This document shows positions 49,752 through 59,583 of a stretch of DNA of 64,000 nt, in pieces (the first letter of the stretch is position 1; the number at the start of each line of letters is the position of its first letter). The position numbers and the translations under genes are program-made. This DNA is from Bosea sp. Tri-49 (GTDB taxonomy: Bacteria > Pseudomonadota > Alphaproteobacteria > Rhizobiales > Beijerinckiaceae). The notes under the pieces are model-generated. The model ran no database searches and was not told the DNA's origin. It saw only the letters and a list, made by a program, of their open reading frames with translations. The DNA lies in assembly GCF_003952665.1 (NCBI RefSeq), contig NZ_CP017946.1:2294001-2358000 (forward strand), in the 5' to 3' direction.

Positions 49752-50752
49752 CACGCAAGATCGGTATCGCCGTCATCGGTCTGGGACCGGCCGCCCTGCC
49801 CCATTCGCGCAGCCTGGTCGACTTAGGCAGCCGGGTCGATGTCCGGCACGTCGTCAGCCGCTCGCAGAAGCGGCTCGACGCCTATCGCAGCCAGTTCCCC
49901 TTCCCTGGCACGACCGATATCGACGCCGTCCTCGCCGATAAGAGCGTCGAGGCAGTCATCGTGCTGACGCCACCCTCGAGCCATCGCGATGTCGGGGCGC
50001 GCTGCCTTGCCGCCGGCAAGCACGTATTGGTCGAAAAGCCATTGGAGCTGACGGTCGCGCGCGGCGAAGAGCTGGTCGCGGCGGCGCGGGCCTCGGGCAA
50101 GGCCTTCGGCGTCGTGCTGCAGCATCGCTTCCGGCCGGCGAGCCTGCGGCTAAAGGCGGCTTTGGACGGCGGCGAGCTCGGCAGCGTCGAAGCAGCTTTG
50201 CTACAGGTGCCGTGGTGGCGGCCGCAGAGCTATTATGACGAGCCCGGTCGCGGTACGACGGCACGCGATGGCGGCGGCGTGCTGCTGACGCAGGCGATCC
50301 ACTCCTTCGACCTGTTCCGCTCGCTGGTCGGCGTGTCGAAGGTCGTGGCGGCGCAGGTGCGTACCACCTCCCTGCACAGGATGGAGACCGAAGACTATGT
50401 CGGCGCTCTGCTCGAGACCGGCAATGGCGCGCCGGCGACGCTGGTGACGACCACCGCCGCCCATCCCGGCCATCCCGAGCGCATCGAGATCATCGGCAGC
50501 AAGGGCCATGCGGCACTGGTCGGCGGGCGTCTGCAGCTCTCCTTCCTCGACGGCCGGTCCGAAGTGGTCGAGGCCGAGGGCAATACCGGCAGCGGCGCCA
50601 ACATCATGGACTTCCCGCACGACGCCCATCGCGCCGTGATCGCCGATTTCCTCGAAGCGATCGAGGCCAACCGCGAGCCCGTGGTCACCGGCGAGGAAGC
50701 CCTGACCTCGCAGCGCTGGATCGACACGATCCTGGCGGCGGGGCGGAGTTGA
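49748..50752 (+). CDS. Gfo/Idh/MocA family oxidoreductase (second)
   Basis: A 334-residue oxidoreductase starting with GTG at 49748 in a GTGA overlap with the previous gene. The Rossmann loop is IAVIGLGPAALPHSRSL; the EKP motif is HVLVEKPLELTVARGEEL; the catalytic region is GGGVLLTQAIHSFDLFRSLVG. The two oxidoreductases differ enough to act on different substrates or steps. Operon with the solute-binding protein suggests uptake and oxidation of the same compound. Confidence 0.88.
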   Translation: MTRKIGIAVIGLGPAALPHSRSLVDLGSRVDVRHVVSRSQKRLDAYRSQFPFPGTTDIDAVLADKSVEAVIVLTPPSSHRDVGARCLAAGKHVLVEKPLELTVARGEELVAAARASGKAFGVVLQHRFRPASLRLKAALDGGELGSVEAALLQVPWWRPQSYYDEPGRGTTARDGGGVLLTQAIHSFDLFRSLVGVSKVVAAQVRTTSLHRMETEDYVGALLETGNGAPATLVTTTAAHPGHPERIEIIGSKGHAALVGGRLQLSFLDGRSEVVEAEGNTGSGANIMDFPHDAHRAVIADFLEAIEANREPVVTGEEALTSQRWIDTILAAGRS

Positions 50753-50756
50753 TCCG

Positions 50757-52520
50757 TCAGGTCATTCGGTAGGCCATACGCACGCCGCCCCAATGGCGAC
50801 CGGCGACACGTAAGGGCGCGTCGACCTCGCGCATCAGCTGAACGCCGGCGCTGCCCATGTCGCGCTGATAAGACTGGATGATGAAGGGCCGTGCCGAGCG
50901 CGCCGCAGTGATGCCCGCGCGGTCGTCGAAGATACGGCGGTCGCGGCTATAGGCGGGGTCCCAGCCAGGATCGCCGGGCCGTTGCGGCTGCGAATACTCG
51001 GGGTGATGCACCGGGACATAGCCGTTGCGGTCGATCGGCAAGGTGAAGACGAGGCGCGGATCGCTCGCCTTGGCCTGCTCCATCACAGGCGGCAGGATCG
51101 CCTGCAGCGCCGGCAGCGCCCGGTTGGCGAACTGGCGTGGATTGGACTCCGGAACCGGCACGTAGTCGGTGTCGAACAGATCCTCTTCGGTGAGGCGGCC
51201 GGTGCGCAGCGCCGCTTCCAGCAGCGCCGCGACGCAGTGCGCGAATTCCTGCGCCTGCTCGATCAACGGACGATACTCGTCCTCGATCTCGGCCAGCCGC
51301 TTGTGCAGCGCTGCATGCGCGCCCTCGCCGCCGCGCTCGAAGGCGATGTGAAGGCCGAGATCGCTCCGGGCCATCACCCGGCAAGGTAATGACGGAAGAT
51401 TCTCGATCGCGACGGTGCCTCGTGCCCTCGCCTTCAGCTCCGTGTCGGCGACCGACAGCAATGCTCCGCCAAAGCCGAGATCGATCGTCTGCCCGGCGAC
51501 CACGCGTCCGCCGAATTCGAGCCTGACCGGGCATTCGGCCGGGAAACGGTCGTGCTGGCGCCGGTCGGCGAAGACGGTGTGGCGCAGCGTCGGCACGAAG
51601 CGCTCCAGCAGCCCCTCAGCCTGGCGCGCGCCTTCGGCCAGCGCCCGCCTAGCATCGACATTCTCCTGCGCGGCGGCAAGCGCGACGCGGTCGACCTGCG
51701 TGACGCGGTCGCGCACGGTCTCGATGAAACGCGCCGTGGCTTCGGCGCTGCGCGACAGTTCCGCCGCGGCGGCCGCCTGTTCCTGCGAGGCCTCGCCGAC
51801 GGTCGCCATGACCGGATTGACCTCACCGACAAGCCGGAAGGCGTCGGTGACCACCGCGGCTGATCCCTGTGCTGTCTGGTTCAGGCGATCGACCTGGTTG
51901 CGGATATGGTCGGCCGCTTCGCGCACGCCGAGCGAGAGCGACTTCACCTCCTGCGCGACGACGCCGAAACCCCTGCCGGCCTCGCCGGCGCGGGCTGCCT
52001 CAATCGTGGCGTTGAGGGCGAGCAGATTGGTCTGGCGGGCGATCTCGGCAATGGCATCGACGATCGAGCGGATTTCGCCGGTCGCCGCCGCGAGCCCGTT
52101 GATCATCGCCGTCGCTTCGGCGGCGCGCTCGGCAGCATTGTCGAGCATGTCGCGGGCGCCGGACATGGCGGCGCCGACCCGTTCGGCCGCCTCCGAGACC
52201 TGTAGGGTCGCCGTCGCCAATGCCGAAGAATTCTCGCTTGCCAGCACAGCCGCGTCGCGCAATTCCGCCATGCCACCACGGATCTCGCGGGAGCGGACCT
52301 CGGAGCGTTCGGAGCAATCCTCGGCCTGGTCGAGCCCGTCATTGAGACGGCGCATCGCGGCGACGACATCGTTCTCGAGCTCGTTGATCGCTTCGCTGAT
52401 CGAGGTCTCGGCGGTCGCAGGCATCGGCAACGCCTCGGCCACAGCCTGCGACGCAGCCGGCGCGGCAGCGGGGCCGGCGCGGCCCAACAGGCGCCAGACG
52501 GAGCGAGCAAGCATAGGCAT
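50757..52520 (-). CDS. Soluble methyl-accepting chemotaxis-type receptor with PilZ domain
   Basis: A 587-residue protein with no membrane segment. The signalling helix bundle is N-terminal (about 75-300), containing the hairpin tip [20 protein letters not shown] followed by [16 protein letters not shown] PilZ-like c-di-GMP domain follows (about 318-410: RRQHDRFP then DLGFGG, where the usual Ser is Gly). The C-terminal third resembles a Cache sensor fragment ([19 protein letters not shown] and [13 protein letters not shown]). The order is reversed relative to classical MCPs. Convergent with the oxidoreductase operon, 4 bases away. Confidence 0.88.
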   Translation of the reverse strand: MPMLARSVWRLLGRAGPAAAPAASQAVAEALPMPATAETSISEAINELENDVVAAMRRLNDGLDQAEDCSERSEVRSREIRGGMAELRDAAVLASENSSALATATLQVSEAAERVGAAMSGARDMLDNAAERAAEATAMINGLAAATGEIRSIVDAIAEIARQTNLLALNATIEAARAGEAGRGFGVVAQEVKSLSLGVREAADHIRNQVDRLNQTAQGSAAVVTDAFRLVGEVNPVMATVGEASQEQAAAAAELSRSAEATARFIETVRDRVTQVDRVALAAAQENVDARRALAEGARQAEGLLERFVPTLRHTVFADRRQHDRFPAECPVRLEFGGRVVAGQTIDLGFGGALLSVADTELKARARGTVAIENLPSLPCRVMARSDLGLHIAFERGGEGAHAALHKRLAEIEDEYRPLIEQAQEFAHCVAALLEAALRTGRLTEEDLFDTDYVPVPESNPRQFANRALPALQAILPPVMEQAKASDPRLVFTLPIDRNGYVPVHHPEYSQPQRPGDPGWDPAYSRDRRIFDDRAGITAARSARPFIIQSYQRDMGSAGVQLMREVDAPLRVAGRHWGGVRMAYRMT

Positions 52521-52739
52521 TCCCGAGGCGAAACAGGATGCCGGACTATGCCGCCAACAGGGTTAACAAAAGCCTGAAGTCGGCCGCTCGATGCTCAGTT
52601 TTCCAGTGTGTCGGCCTGCCGCCCTGCCCGCTACGCGTATGCGCTCACCCACCAGGCGGGATGGACCCGAACCGCCCGCCCGCCTAGATTGCAGGCAGAT
52701 TTGACCGACGGATGAAGTCGGCCCTTCCAGGAAGCTTCC

Positions 52740-53879
52740 ATGAGCTCATCGCAATACGACGTGATCGTCGCCGGCGTCGGTGCGATGGGCTCCGCCGCCT
52801 GCTGGCATCTGGCCAAGCGCGGCCTCAAGGTTCTCGGCCTCGAACGCTTCGACCTCGGCCACGCGATGGGCTCCTCGCACGGGCTGACTCGGATCATCCG
52901 GCTCGCCTATTTCGAGGGCTCGCACTATGTGCCGATCGTCAAGCGGGCGCACCAGCTCTGGAGCGAGACCGGCGAGGCGGCTGGGCTGAAGCTTCTGCAC
53001 GTCACCGGCTCGCTCGACCTGGCACCGGAAGGGCTCGGCCCGGTCGAGTCGTCGCTGAAGTCCTGCCTCGACCATGGGCTCGAGCACGAGGTGCTCGACC
53101 GTAAGGAGATTTCCCGCCGCTTTCCGGCCTTCCAGCTGCCGGAGGGGCATATCGGCCTGTGGCAGGCGGGCGGCGGCTTCGTCGCCTCGGAGAAGGCGAT
53201 CTACGCCCATGTCGGATTGGCGCAGTCAAAAGGCGCCGATATCCGCACCGGCGAGCCGATGCTCGACTGGCAGCCGACCGCCGATGGTGGCGTCACCGTC
53301 AGGACCGAGCGCGGCACCTATTCGGCCGGGCGGCTCGTGCTCACGTCCGGCGGCTGGATCGCGGATGCCGTGCCGGCGCTGAAGCGGCAGGTCAGGACGG
53401 TGCGGCAGGCGATCGGCTGGTTCACCACACGCCGGCCGGAACTCTTCCGCGAGGGCGCTTTCCCGGTCTTCATCCTCAGCGTCGAGGAAGGCAATTTCTA
53501 CGGTTTCCCGCTCTATGAGCATCCCGGATTCAAGCTCGGCGGACCGCATTTCGGGCGCGAGCCGATGGACCCGCGCGATCCCGACCGGACACCGAGCCCG
53601 AACCAGGTCAGGCTGATCCGAGAGTGCCTGGCGCGCTATATCCCCGACGCCGCAGGCGAGCCGCTGACCGTGAAGGGCTGCATCTATACCGTCTCGCCCG
53701 ACGAAGGCTTCATCATCGACGCCGTGCCGGGTGTGCCGCAGGCCGTGTTCGCCTCGGCCTGCTCCGGCCATGGCTTCAAGTTTGCCAGCGCGATCGGCGA
53801 GATTCTCGCCGATCTCTCGACCAGCGGCCGCTCGGCCTTCGATCTATCCGCCTTCTCCCTTTCCCGCTTCGACGCCTGA
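52740..53879 (+). CDS. solA: N-methyl-L-amino-acid oxidase (SolA/monomeric sarcosine oxidase family)
   Basis: A 379-residue flavoenzyme that oxidatively demethylates N-methyl amino acids, giving formaldehyde and hydrogen peroxide. The FAD loop is VAGVGAMGSAACWHLAKRG; SHGLTRIIRLAY matches the flavin-contacting His/Arg region; KGCIYTVSPDEGFIID holds the Cys that binds FAD covalently in this family. N-methyltryptophan versus sarcosine cannot be separated from sequence alone. Followed closely by two exporter genes on the same strand, which suggests an operon. Confidence 0.9.
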   Translation: MSSSQYDVIVAGVGAMGSAACWHLAKRGLKVLGLERFDLGHAMGSSHGLTRIIRLAYFEGSHYVPIVKRAHQLWSETGEAAGLKLLHVTGSLDLAPEGLGPVESSLKSCLDHGLEHEVLDRKEISRRFPAFQLPEGHIGLWQAGGGFVASEKAIYAHVGLAQSKGADIRTGEPMLDWQPTADGGVTVRTERGTYSAGRLVLTSGGWIADAVPALKRQVRTVRQAIGWFTTRRPELFREGAFPVFILSVEEGNFYGFPLYEHPGFKLGGPHFGREPMDPRDPDRTPSPNQVRLIRECLARYIPDAAGEPLTVKGCIYTVSPDEGFIIDAVPGVPQAVFASACSGHGFKFASAIGEILADLSTSGRSAFDLSAFSLSRFDA

Positions 53880-53906
53880 GCCTGCCCAGGCTCGACAGGA
53901 AACGCC

Positions 53907-54809
53907 TTGGCCACCGCCGCCCAGAACCGCCGCGGCATCATCGCCATGATGACGGCGATGTCGCTCTTCTGCTGCAACGACGCGCTGATGAAGCTCGCCC
54001 GCGAAGCCTTCCCGACCGGGCAGGCGGTGACGCTGCGCACCGGCTTTGCGATCGTGGCGGCCGTCACCATGGTGGTGATGATGGGCGACTGGCGCAAGCT
54101 GCCGCTCGGGCTGAAGCCCGTGGTCCTGGCTCGCGGGATCTTCGAGGCGCTGTGTGCGCTGACTTTCATCTGGGCGCTCGGCCTGCTGCCCCTCGCCAAC
54201 ATAACGGCGATCGTGATGGCTTCGCCTTTGCTCATCGTCTTGTTGGCGGTGCTGCTGCGGATCGAAACCGTCGGCTGGCGCCGGGCGGTCGCGCTGGCAG
54301 TCGGCTTCCTCGGCGTCCTGATCGTGATGCGCCCGAGCGCGGACGGCTTCAGCCTGGCCGCACTGATCGCTCTCGCGGGCGCCGGCCTCGTCGCCGTCCG
54401 CGACCTGACAACCCGCTTCATCAGCAGCGACGTTCCCTCGACGATCATCTCCCTGACAGCGACGATCATCGTCGGGCTGATGAGCTTCGGCATGGGCGCC
54501 CTCGAAACCTGGCAGTCGCCCTGGCGGATCGAGCTGCTCTATCTCGGGCTCGCCTCCATCCTGGTGACAGCAGGCAGCTTTTGTATCATCAGCGCCTTCC
54601 GCAACACCGATGTCGGCGTCGTCGCGGGTTATCGCTACTCGGTCGTGCTCATCGCCGTGCTGATCGGCTGGCTGGTCTGGGGCGAGACGCCGGACAAGAT
54701 CGCCTTCGCCGGCATCGCGCTGATCGTCGGCAGCGGCCTCTACACCCTGCACCGCCAGCGCGTCCGCCCCGATTCGCAGCTGAAGCCTGAGGGCGACAAG
54801 CCGCTATGA
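53907..54809 (+). CDS. DMT-family (EamA) transporter
   Basis: A 300-residue protein with ten predicted helices and two EamA repeats (about 10-140 and 150-285): GIIAMMTAMSLFCCNDALMKLAR and FIWALGLLPLANITAIVMAS fit repeat 1. Drug/metabolite exporters of this type move amino acids, nucleobases or amines. The start is taken as TTG at 53907, with AGGAA five bases upstream; ATG at 53946 is the alternative. Lies 27 bases after solA; its stop overlaps the next gene. Confidence 0.86.
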   Translation: MATAAQNRRGIIAMMTAMSLFCCNDALMKLAREAFPTGQAVTLRTGFAIVAAVTMVVMMGDWRKLPLGLKPVVLARGIFEALCALTFIWALGLLPLANITAIVMASPLLIVLLAVLLRIETVGWRRAVALAVGFLGVLIVMRPSADGFSLAALIALAGAGLVAVRDLTTRFISSDVPSTIISLTATIIVGLMSFGMGALETWQSPWRIELLYLGLASILVTAGSFCIISAFRNTDVGVVAGYRYSVVLIAVLIGWLVWGETPDKIAFAGIALIVGSGLYTLHRQRVRPDSQLKPEGDKPL

Positions 54810-55981
54810 CCCCCAAACCCTCCCTCACCGTCCTCGTCGCGATCTCGACGCTGCAGCCGATCGCGCTCAACATGCTGGCTCCGGCGACGCCGGCGCTCGC
54901 CCGCAACTTCGCCACCAGCTACGCGACGATCCAGCTGACGCTGACGCTCTTCCTGGTGGCAGTCGCGCTGACACAGCTCATCGTCGGCCCGCTTTCCGAC
55001 CGCTTCGGGCGCCGCCCTTGTGTCTTGGCCGGCACCGCAGTCTTCATGGCCGGCTCGGTGCTCGGCGCCCTGGCGGACAGCGCGGGAACCCTCTTGTTCG
55101 CGCGCGTGCTCGAGGGCGCCGGCTCCGGCACCACCTTCGCCCTGGCGCGCGCCATCATCCGCGACACGGCCAGCCGCGACCAGGCGGCCCGCCAGATCGC
55201 GACGGTGACCATGGTGATGGTCGTGGCGCCGATGATCACGCCCTATCTCGGCGGCCATATCGAGACCAATTTCGGCTGGCGCATGATCTTCTGGTCGATG
55301 GCCGCCGCCGCCGCGATCGTGCTGGTGCTCGTCGGCATGCGCCTGCCCGAGACGGCGCCGAATGTCGGCGTGCGGACTTCGCTCATCGGCATCTTCCGGG
55401 CATTCCCGGACCTGGCACGCGACCGCAGCTTCATCCGCAATGTGATTGCGCTGGCGATGACCTCCGCCGCCTTCTTCGCCTTCATCGCGGCGGCGCCGTT
55501 CATCGTGGTCGAGACGATGGGGCGCGGCTCCGACACCTATGGCGCCTACTTCATCCTCAACGCCTTCGGCTACATGGTGGGCAATTTCGCGATGTCCCGA
55601 TTGGTGCTCCGGCACGGCACGGCGCGGATGGCCTGGATCGGCCTGGTCATCTCGTTCGTGGCGACGACGGCAGCCTTCGCGGTCGCGCTGACGCCCTGGT
55701 GGACGCCGCTCACCCTCTTCCTGCCGCTTGCCATCAACGCGATCGGCAACGGGCTGACCCTGCCCGGAGCGACCGCGGCAGCGCTCTCTGCGAGACCTGA
55801 GCTTGCCGGCTCGGCCGCCGGACTCGCGGGCGCGATCCAGCTCGGCTCGGGGGCGCTCGCGACCGTGCTGATCAGCTCGCTGGTCGCGCATTGGCCGCCG
55901 GCGCTGATGGCGATGATGTGGCTGATGCTTGTCGTCGCCCTGCTCGCATTGCGCAGCGAGCCTCGCGGGCGCAACGACTGA
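54806..55981 (+). CDS. Bcr/CflA-type MFS efflux transporter
   Basis: A 391-residue 12-helix MFS protein. Helix 1 region LNMLAPATPALARNF resembles the Bcr/CflA start, motif A is GPLSDRFGRRPCVLAG, and motif C-like glycines follow (GAGSGTTFALARAIIRD). This family exports drugs, small toxins or peptides by proton antiport. ATG at 54806 overlaps the previous gene's TGA (ATGA), so it is translated with the DMT gene. Ends the solA unit. Confidence 0.9.
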   Translation: MTPKPSLTVLVAISTLQPIALNMLAPATPALARNFATSYATIQLTLTLFLVAVALTQLIVGPLSDRFGRRPCVLAGTAVFMAGSVLGALADSAGTLLFARVLEGAGSGTTFALARAIIRDTASRDQAARQIATVTMVMVVAPMITPYLGGHIETNFGWRMIFWSMAAAAAIVLVLVGMRLPETAPNVGVRTSLIGIFRAFPDLARDRSFIRNVIALAMTSAAFFAFIAAAPFIVVETMGRGSDTYGAYFILNAFGYMVGNFAMSRLVLRHGTARMAWIGLVISFVATTAAFAVALTPWWTPLTLFLPLAINAIGNGLTLPGATAAALSARPELAGSAAGLAGAIQLGSGALATVLISSLVAHWPPALMAMMWLMLVVALLALRSEPRGRND

Positions 55982-56090
55982 TCCACAGCGCCTTGCGCCG
56001 CGCAATCTTGTACGGCATGTAGCATTGGTATAACCGCCCTTCGCACACCGCATGATGCGGCCGTAATCCACGAGGTCAGGGAGGACTGAG

Positions 56091-56690
56091 GTGGACGCAC
56101 CCCTCGCTTTGAGTCGCGCGATCGACACTCTCAACCGCAAGATCGGTCAATGGGTCGCATGGCTGATCCTGCTGGCGGTCATCGTCTCGACCGTGAACGC
56201 GATCATCCGCAAGCTGTTCAACGTGTCGTCGAACTCCTGGCTCGAACTGCAATGGGTGCTGTTCGGCGCGGTCTTCCTGCTCTGCGCCGCCTGGACGCTG
56301 CAGGTGAAGGAGCACATCCGCATCGACATCGTGAACAACCTGCTGCCGAAGCGCGTGCAGCAATGGATCGACCTGATCGGCCATCTCCTGTTCCTGCTGC
56401 CGTTCTGCGTGCTGATGATCTACCACTCCGGCCCGTTCTTCATGCGCTCCTACCAGGTCAACGAGCAGTCGCTCTCGGCCGGCGGCCTGCCGCAATGGCC
56501 GGCCAAGGGGCTGGTGATCATCGGCTTTTTCCTGCTGCTGCTGCAGGGCATCTCCGAGGTGATCAAGCAGATCGCGATCATGCGCGGAAAGCTCGAAGAC
56601 GACGAGACGCTGCGCGGCCACGCCGCAGCCGCCGAAGCCGAAGCGCAGCGCCTGCTCGACCAGGCCAGGGCCGAAGGTCTCGCCCCGTGA
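56091..56690 (+). CDS. TRAP transporter small permease (DctQ type)
   Basis: A 199-residue membrane protein with four helices: WVAWLILLAVIVSTVNAIIRK, then the characteristic WLELQWVLFGAVFLLCAAWT and KEHIRIDIV motif, then two C-terminal helices. Stabilises the large permease in Na+-dependent TRAP uptake. The start is GTG at 56091, preceded by AGGGAGGACTGAG. Its stop overlaps the next gene in GTGA. The C-terminus carries an extra charged helix of about 40 residues. Confidence 0.92.
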   Translation: MDAPLALSRAIDTLNRKIGQWVAWLILLAVIVSTVNAIIRKLFNVSSNSWLELQWVLFGAVFLLCAAWTLQVKEHIRIDIVNNLLPKRVQQWIDLIGHLLFLLPFCVLMIYHSGPFFMRSYQVNEQSLSAGGLPQWPAKGLVIIGFFLLLLQGISEVIKQIAIMRGKLEDDETLRGHAAAAEAEAQRLLDQARAEGLAP

Positions 56691-58495
56691 GCCAAGCCGT
56701 TTCCCGGACCCGTTCAATGACCCTCGCCCGCTCTGCCGCGCTGCTGCTCGCGCTCACCGTCGCCGCCTTCCTCAGCCTGCACACCGGCGACGCGCATGCT
56801 GCCGGGATCGGCGACTTCCTGCGCGTCAACATGGCGCCGGTGATGTTCGGCGCGCTCGTGCTGTTCCTGCTGCTCGGCTATCCGGTCGCCTTCGCGCTCG
56901 CCGCCAACGGCCTGTTCTTCGCGCTGGTCGGCATCGAGCTCGGCATGTTCCAGGAGAACTTCCTGCAGGCGCTGCCGGAACGCATCTACGGCACGATGAA
57001 CAACGACGTGCTGCTGGCGATCCCGTTCTTCACCTTCATGGGCCTGGTGCTGGAGCGCTCCGGCATGGCGGAGGATCTGCTCGACACGATCGGCCAGCTC
57101 TTCGGGCCGATCCGCGGCGGCCTCGCCTATGCGGTGATCTTCGTCGGCGCGCTGCTCGCAGCCACCACCGGCGTCGTCGCGGCCTCCGTCATCTCGATGG
57201 GGCTGATCTCACTGCCGATCATGCTGCGCTATGGCTATGACCGGCGGCTTGCCTCGGGCGTGATCGCAGCGTCCGGCACATTGGCGCAGATCATCCCACC
57301 CTCGCTCGTCCTGATCGTGCTCGCCGACCAGCTCGGCCGCTCGGTCGGCGACATGTATGAGGGCGCCTTCATCCCCGGCCTGGTGCTGGCCGGGCTATAC
57401 GCCGGCTATGTCTTCCTGATCACCATCGTGCGCCCCGAGCGCGCGCCCGGCCTGCCCGCGGAAGCACAGACACTACGCGACACCGACGGCGTGACGCGGC
57501 GGCGCTCTCTGCTGGTGGTGACAATCCTCGCCTTCGCCGTCGCCATTGCCTACATGAAGTACTTCACCAAGGTCGGCGGCGGCGCGGATTTCGTCATCCT
57601 GACGATGTCGATCGCAGTTGCGGTCTCCTTCGTGATCGCGCTGGTCAACAAGTACCTGAAGCTCAACCTGCTCTCGCGCATGACCGAGCAGGTCGTCTTC
57701 GTGATGGTGCCGCCGCTGGCGCTGATCTTCCTGGTGCTGGGCACGATCTTCATCGGCGTCGCGACGCCGACCGAGGGCGGCGCGATGGGCGCGGCCGGCG
57801 CGATCCTGCTCGCCTGGGGCAAGGGGCGCATGACCTTCAGCCTGCTCCGGCAGGCGACGGAGTCGACCGCGAAGCTCTCGGCCTTCGTGCTGTTCATCCT
57901 GGTCGGCGCCCGCGTGTTCTCGCTGACCTTCTACGGCGTCAACGGCCATGTCTGGGTCGAGCATCTGCTCGTCGGACTGCCCGGCGGTGCGACGGGCTTC
58001 CTAATCGTCGTCAACGTGCTGGTCTTCCTGCTCGCGTTCTTCCTCGACTTCTTCGAGCTCGCCTTCATCATCGTGCCGCTGCTCGGCCCGGCGGCGGAGA
58101 AGCTCGGGATCGACCTGATCTGGTTCGGCGTCATCCTCGGCGTGAACATGCAGACCTCGTTCATGCACCCGCCCTTCGGCTTTGCCCTGTTCTTCCTGCG
58201 CTCGGTGGCGCCGAAGAACCCCTATCGCGACAAGGTGACGGGCAAGATGATGGAGCCGGTCACCACCGGGCAGATCTACTGGGGCGCCGTGCCCTTCGTA
58301 GTGATCCAGTGCATCATGGTGGCACTCGTCGTGCTCTTCCCGCAGATGGTGATGCACTACAAGAGTTCGGGCATTCAGCTCGACCAGCAGCAGATCAACA
58401 AGCAGCTCGACAGCATCACCATTCCAGGGCTCGGCGGCTCCGGCGGACTGCCGGGACTTGATATCAACGCTCCGCCAACACTGAACCTCCAGTAG
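56687..58495 (+). CDS. TRAP transporter large permease (DctM type)
   Basis: A 602-residue membrane protein, longer than the usual about 430-residue DctM, like the FcbT3/mannitol-chloroaromatic subfamily. Motifs: NNDVLLAIPFFTFMGLVLERSGMAEDLLD, GVVAASVISMGLISLPIMLRYGYD, ASGTLAQIIPPSLVLIVLADQ. The final extension (QQINKQLDSI...) is hydrophilic. The start is GTG at 56687, overlapping the small permease stop; ATG at 56717 is possible. Forms the transport channel; two binding-protein genes lie downstream on the other strand. Confidence 0.92.
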   Translation: MSQAVSRTRSMTLARSAALLLALTVAAFLSLHTGDAHAAGIGDFLRVNMAPVMFGALVLFLLLGYPVAFALAANGLFFALVGIELGMFQENFLQALPERIYGTMNNDVLLAIPFFTFMGLVLERSGMAEDLLDTIGQLFGPIRGGLAYAVIFVGALLAATTGVVAASVISMGLISLPIMLRYGYDRRLASGVIAASGTLAQIIPPSLVLIVLADQLGRSVGDMYEGAFIPGLVLAGLYAGYVFLITIVRPERAPGLPAEAQTLRDTDGVTRRRSLLVVTILAFAVAIAYMKYFTKVGGGADFVILTMSIAVAVSFVIALVNKYLKLNLLSRMTEQVVFVMVPPLALIFLVLGTIFIGVATPTEGGAMGAAGAILLAWGKGRMTFSLLRQATESTAKLSAFVLFILVGARVFSLTFYGVNGHVWVEHLLVGLPGGATGFLIVVNVLVFLLAFFLDFFELAFIIVPLLGPAAEKLGIDLIWFGVILGVNMQTSFMHPPFGFALFFLRSVAPKNPYRDKVTGKMMEPVTTGQIYWGAVPFVVIQCIMVALVVLFPQMVMHYKSSGIQLDQQQINKQLDSITIPGLGGSGGLPGLDINAPPTLNLQ

Positions 58496-58513
58496 GCGGT
58501 AGCCAGAATGACG

Positions 58514-58542
58514 AAGCCCCGGATCAGCGATCCGGGGCTTTT
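58514..58542 (+). terminator. Terminator after the TRAP permease operon
   Basis: AAGCCCCGGATC (58514-58525) and GATCCGGGGCTT (58529-58540) enclose AGC, followed by TTC. A perfect 12-bp stem directly after the DctM stop, ending before the convergent gene. Confidence 0.85.
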
Positions 58543-58571
58543 CATTCCGCAAGCTGCTGCGAGCGCTCAAC

Positions 58572-58961
58572 TCACCAGCGCTGCCAACCGCTATTCAGGT
58601 TGTTGTCGATCCGGCCACGACCACTGATCACGGCGCGCATCTCGCCAATTGAGGTCTGACTGCGCGCTTCACCGTAGACCATCGCATCGGCGGCGGAGCC
58701 GTAGCCGCGGCGGCTGGAGGTCTTGCCGAACTCGACGCGAACGCCGCCACCGACACGAACGCAGGCCGAAGAGCCTTCGACCCGAACGAAGCCGGGCCCG
58801 TATTCGGGGCAAGGCCGCGTCGCCTGCGCCGGCGCGGGACGAGTTGCGGCCGGCTTGGTCTTGACCGCCCCGCGACCGGGAATGGGCTCGCCGATCGACT
58901 GAGCAGCGGCGAGCGCCGGCAGGCCCAGGGTCGCGAGGATGATGACGAATGGCAGCTTCAT
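58572..58961 (-). CDS. Small exported protein with a porin-like N-terminal motif
   Basis: A 129-residue protein. The signal peptide ends ALAAAQ. The middle has CPEYGPGFVRVEGSSACVRVGGGVRVEFGK, which strongly recalls the first strands of alphaproteobacterial porins (CxxYGxGFxxxPGxxxCxRxGGxVR). Only about 40 residues follow, too short for a 16-strand barrel. It could be a truncated porin relative or a small independent family. ATG at 58961. Convergent with the TRAP permease operon. Confidence 0.6.
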   Translation of the reverse strand: MKLPFVIILATLGLPALAAAQSIGEPIPGRGAVKTKPAATRPAPAQATRPCPEYGPGFVRVEGSSACVRVGGGVRVEFGKTSSRRGYGSAADAMVYGEARSQTSIGEMRAVISGRGRIDNNLNSGWQRW

Positions 58962-59026
58962 GAGCGCCCCGATTTGCGATGAGCCTTAACCTAACGCCGT
59001 AAGCGTGGCCGGGCTAGGGCAAGTCT

Positions 59027-59473
59027 TCAGCCGGCCCTGACGCTCTCCGCCAGGATCGGCGCGGTTTCGATCTCGCCGACGCCAGGCACGGCACTCAGCC
59101 TGTCAACCAGTTGCGACAGGGCCGCCGCATCCTGCGTCTCCACGATCAGCATCGCGTCGACGGGCCCGGCCAGCGAATAGCAGGCGACGATCTCCGGCCA
59201 GTGCCTGAAGCGATCGAGAACGGCTGCGCAGGGGCGCGTGCGAATGCGTAGCGAGAGCATCGCGCGGGTGATGGGCGCCTTCGGCAGGTCGGCGAGACGG
59301 ACGGTGTAGCCGAGGATGACACCGCAGCGCTCGAGCCGCGCCATCCGTTCCTGGATCGCGGTGCGCGAGAGCCCGGCATCGCGCGCCAGCGCGGTGAAGG
59401 AGGCGCGCGCGTCGGCCTGGAGCAGCGCAAGCAGCTTCCGGTCGATGGCGTCGAGCTCACCGTCGTTTCGCAA
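59027..59473 (-). CDS. Lrp/AsnC-family transcriptional regulator
   Basis: A 148-residue regulator with an N-terminal helix-turn-helix (LDAIDRKLLALLQADARASF then ALARDAGLSRTAIQERMARL) and a C-terminal RAM ligand-binding domain (VDAMLIVETQDAAALSQLVD). Controls amino-acid-linked genes in response to a small effector. Start taken as TTG at 59473, eight bases after GGAGGG; an open frame extends to 59572 with no ribosome site. Divergent from the small cupin gene, its probable target. Confidence 0.86.
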   Translation of the reverse strand: MRNDGELDAIDRKLLALLQADARASFTALARDAGLSRTAIQERMARLERCGVILGYTVRLADLPKAPITRAMLSLRIRTRPCAAVLDRFRHWPEIVACYSLAGPVDAMLIVETQDAAALSQLVDRLSAVPGVGEIETAPILAESVRAG

Positions 59474-59583
59474 GCAACATCCCTCCAGAAACCGCCGATC
59501 GCAGGCGCCGCCAGCGTCTTGCCTATGGCATGGGCGCCGCGGCCAGTGAAGATTCCGGGCCTCTTCCACCATGGAGAACGGGA

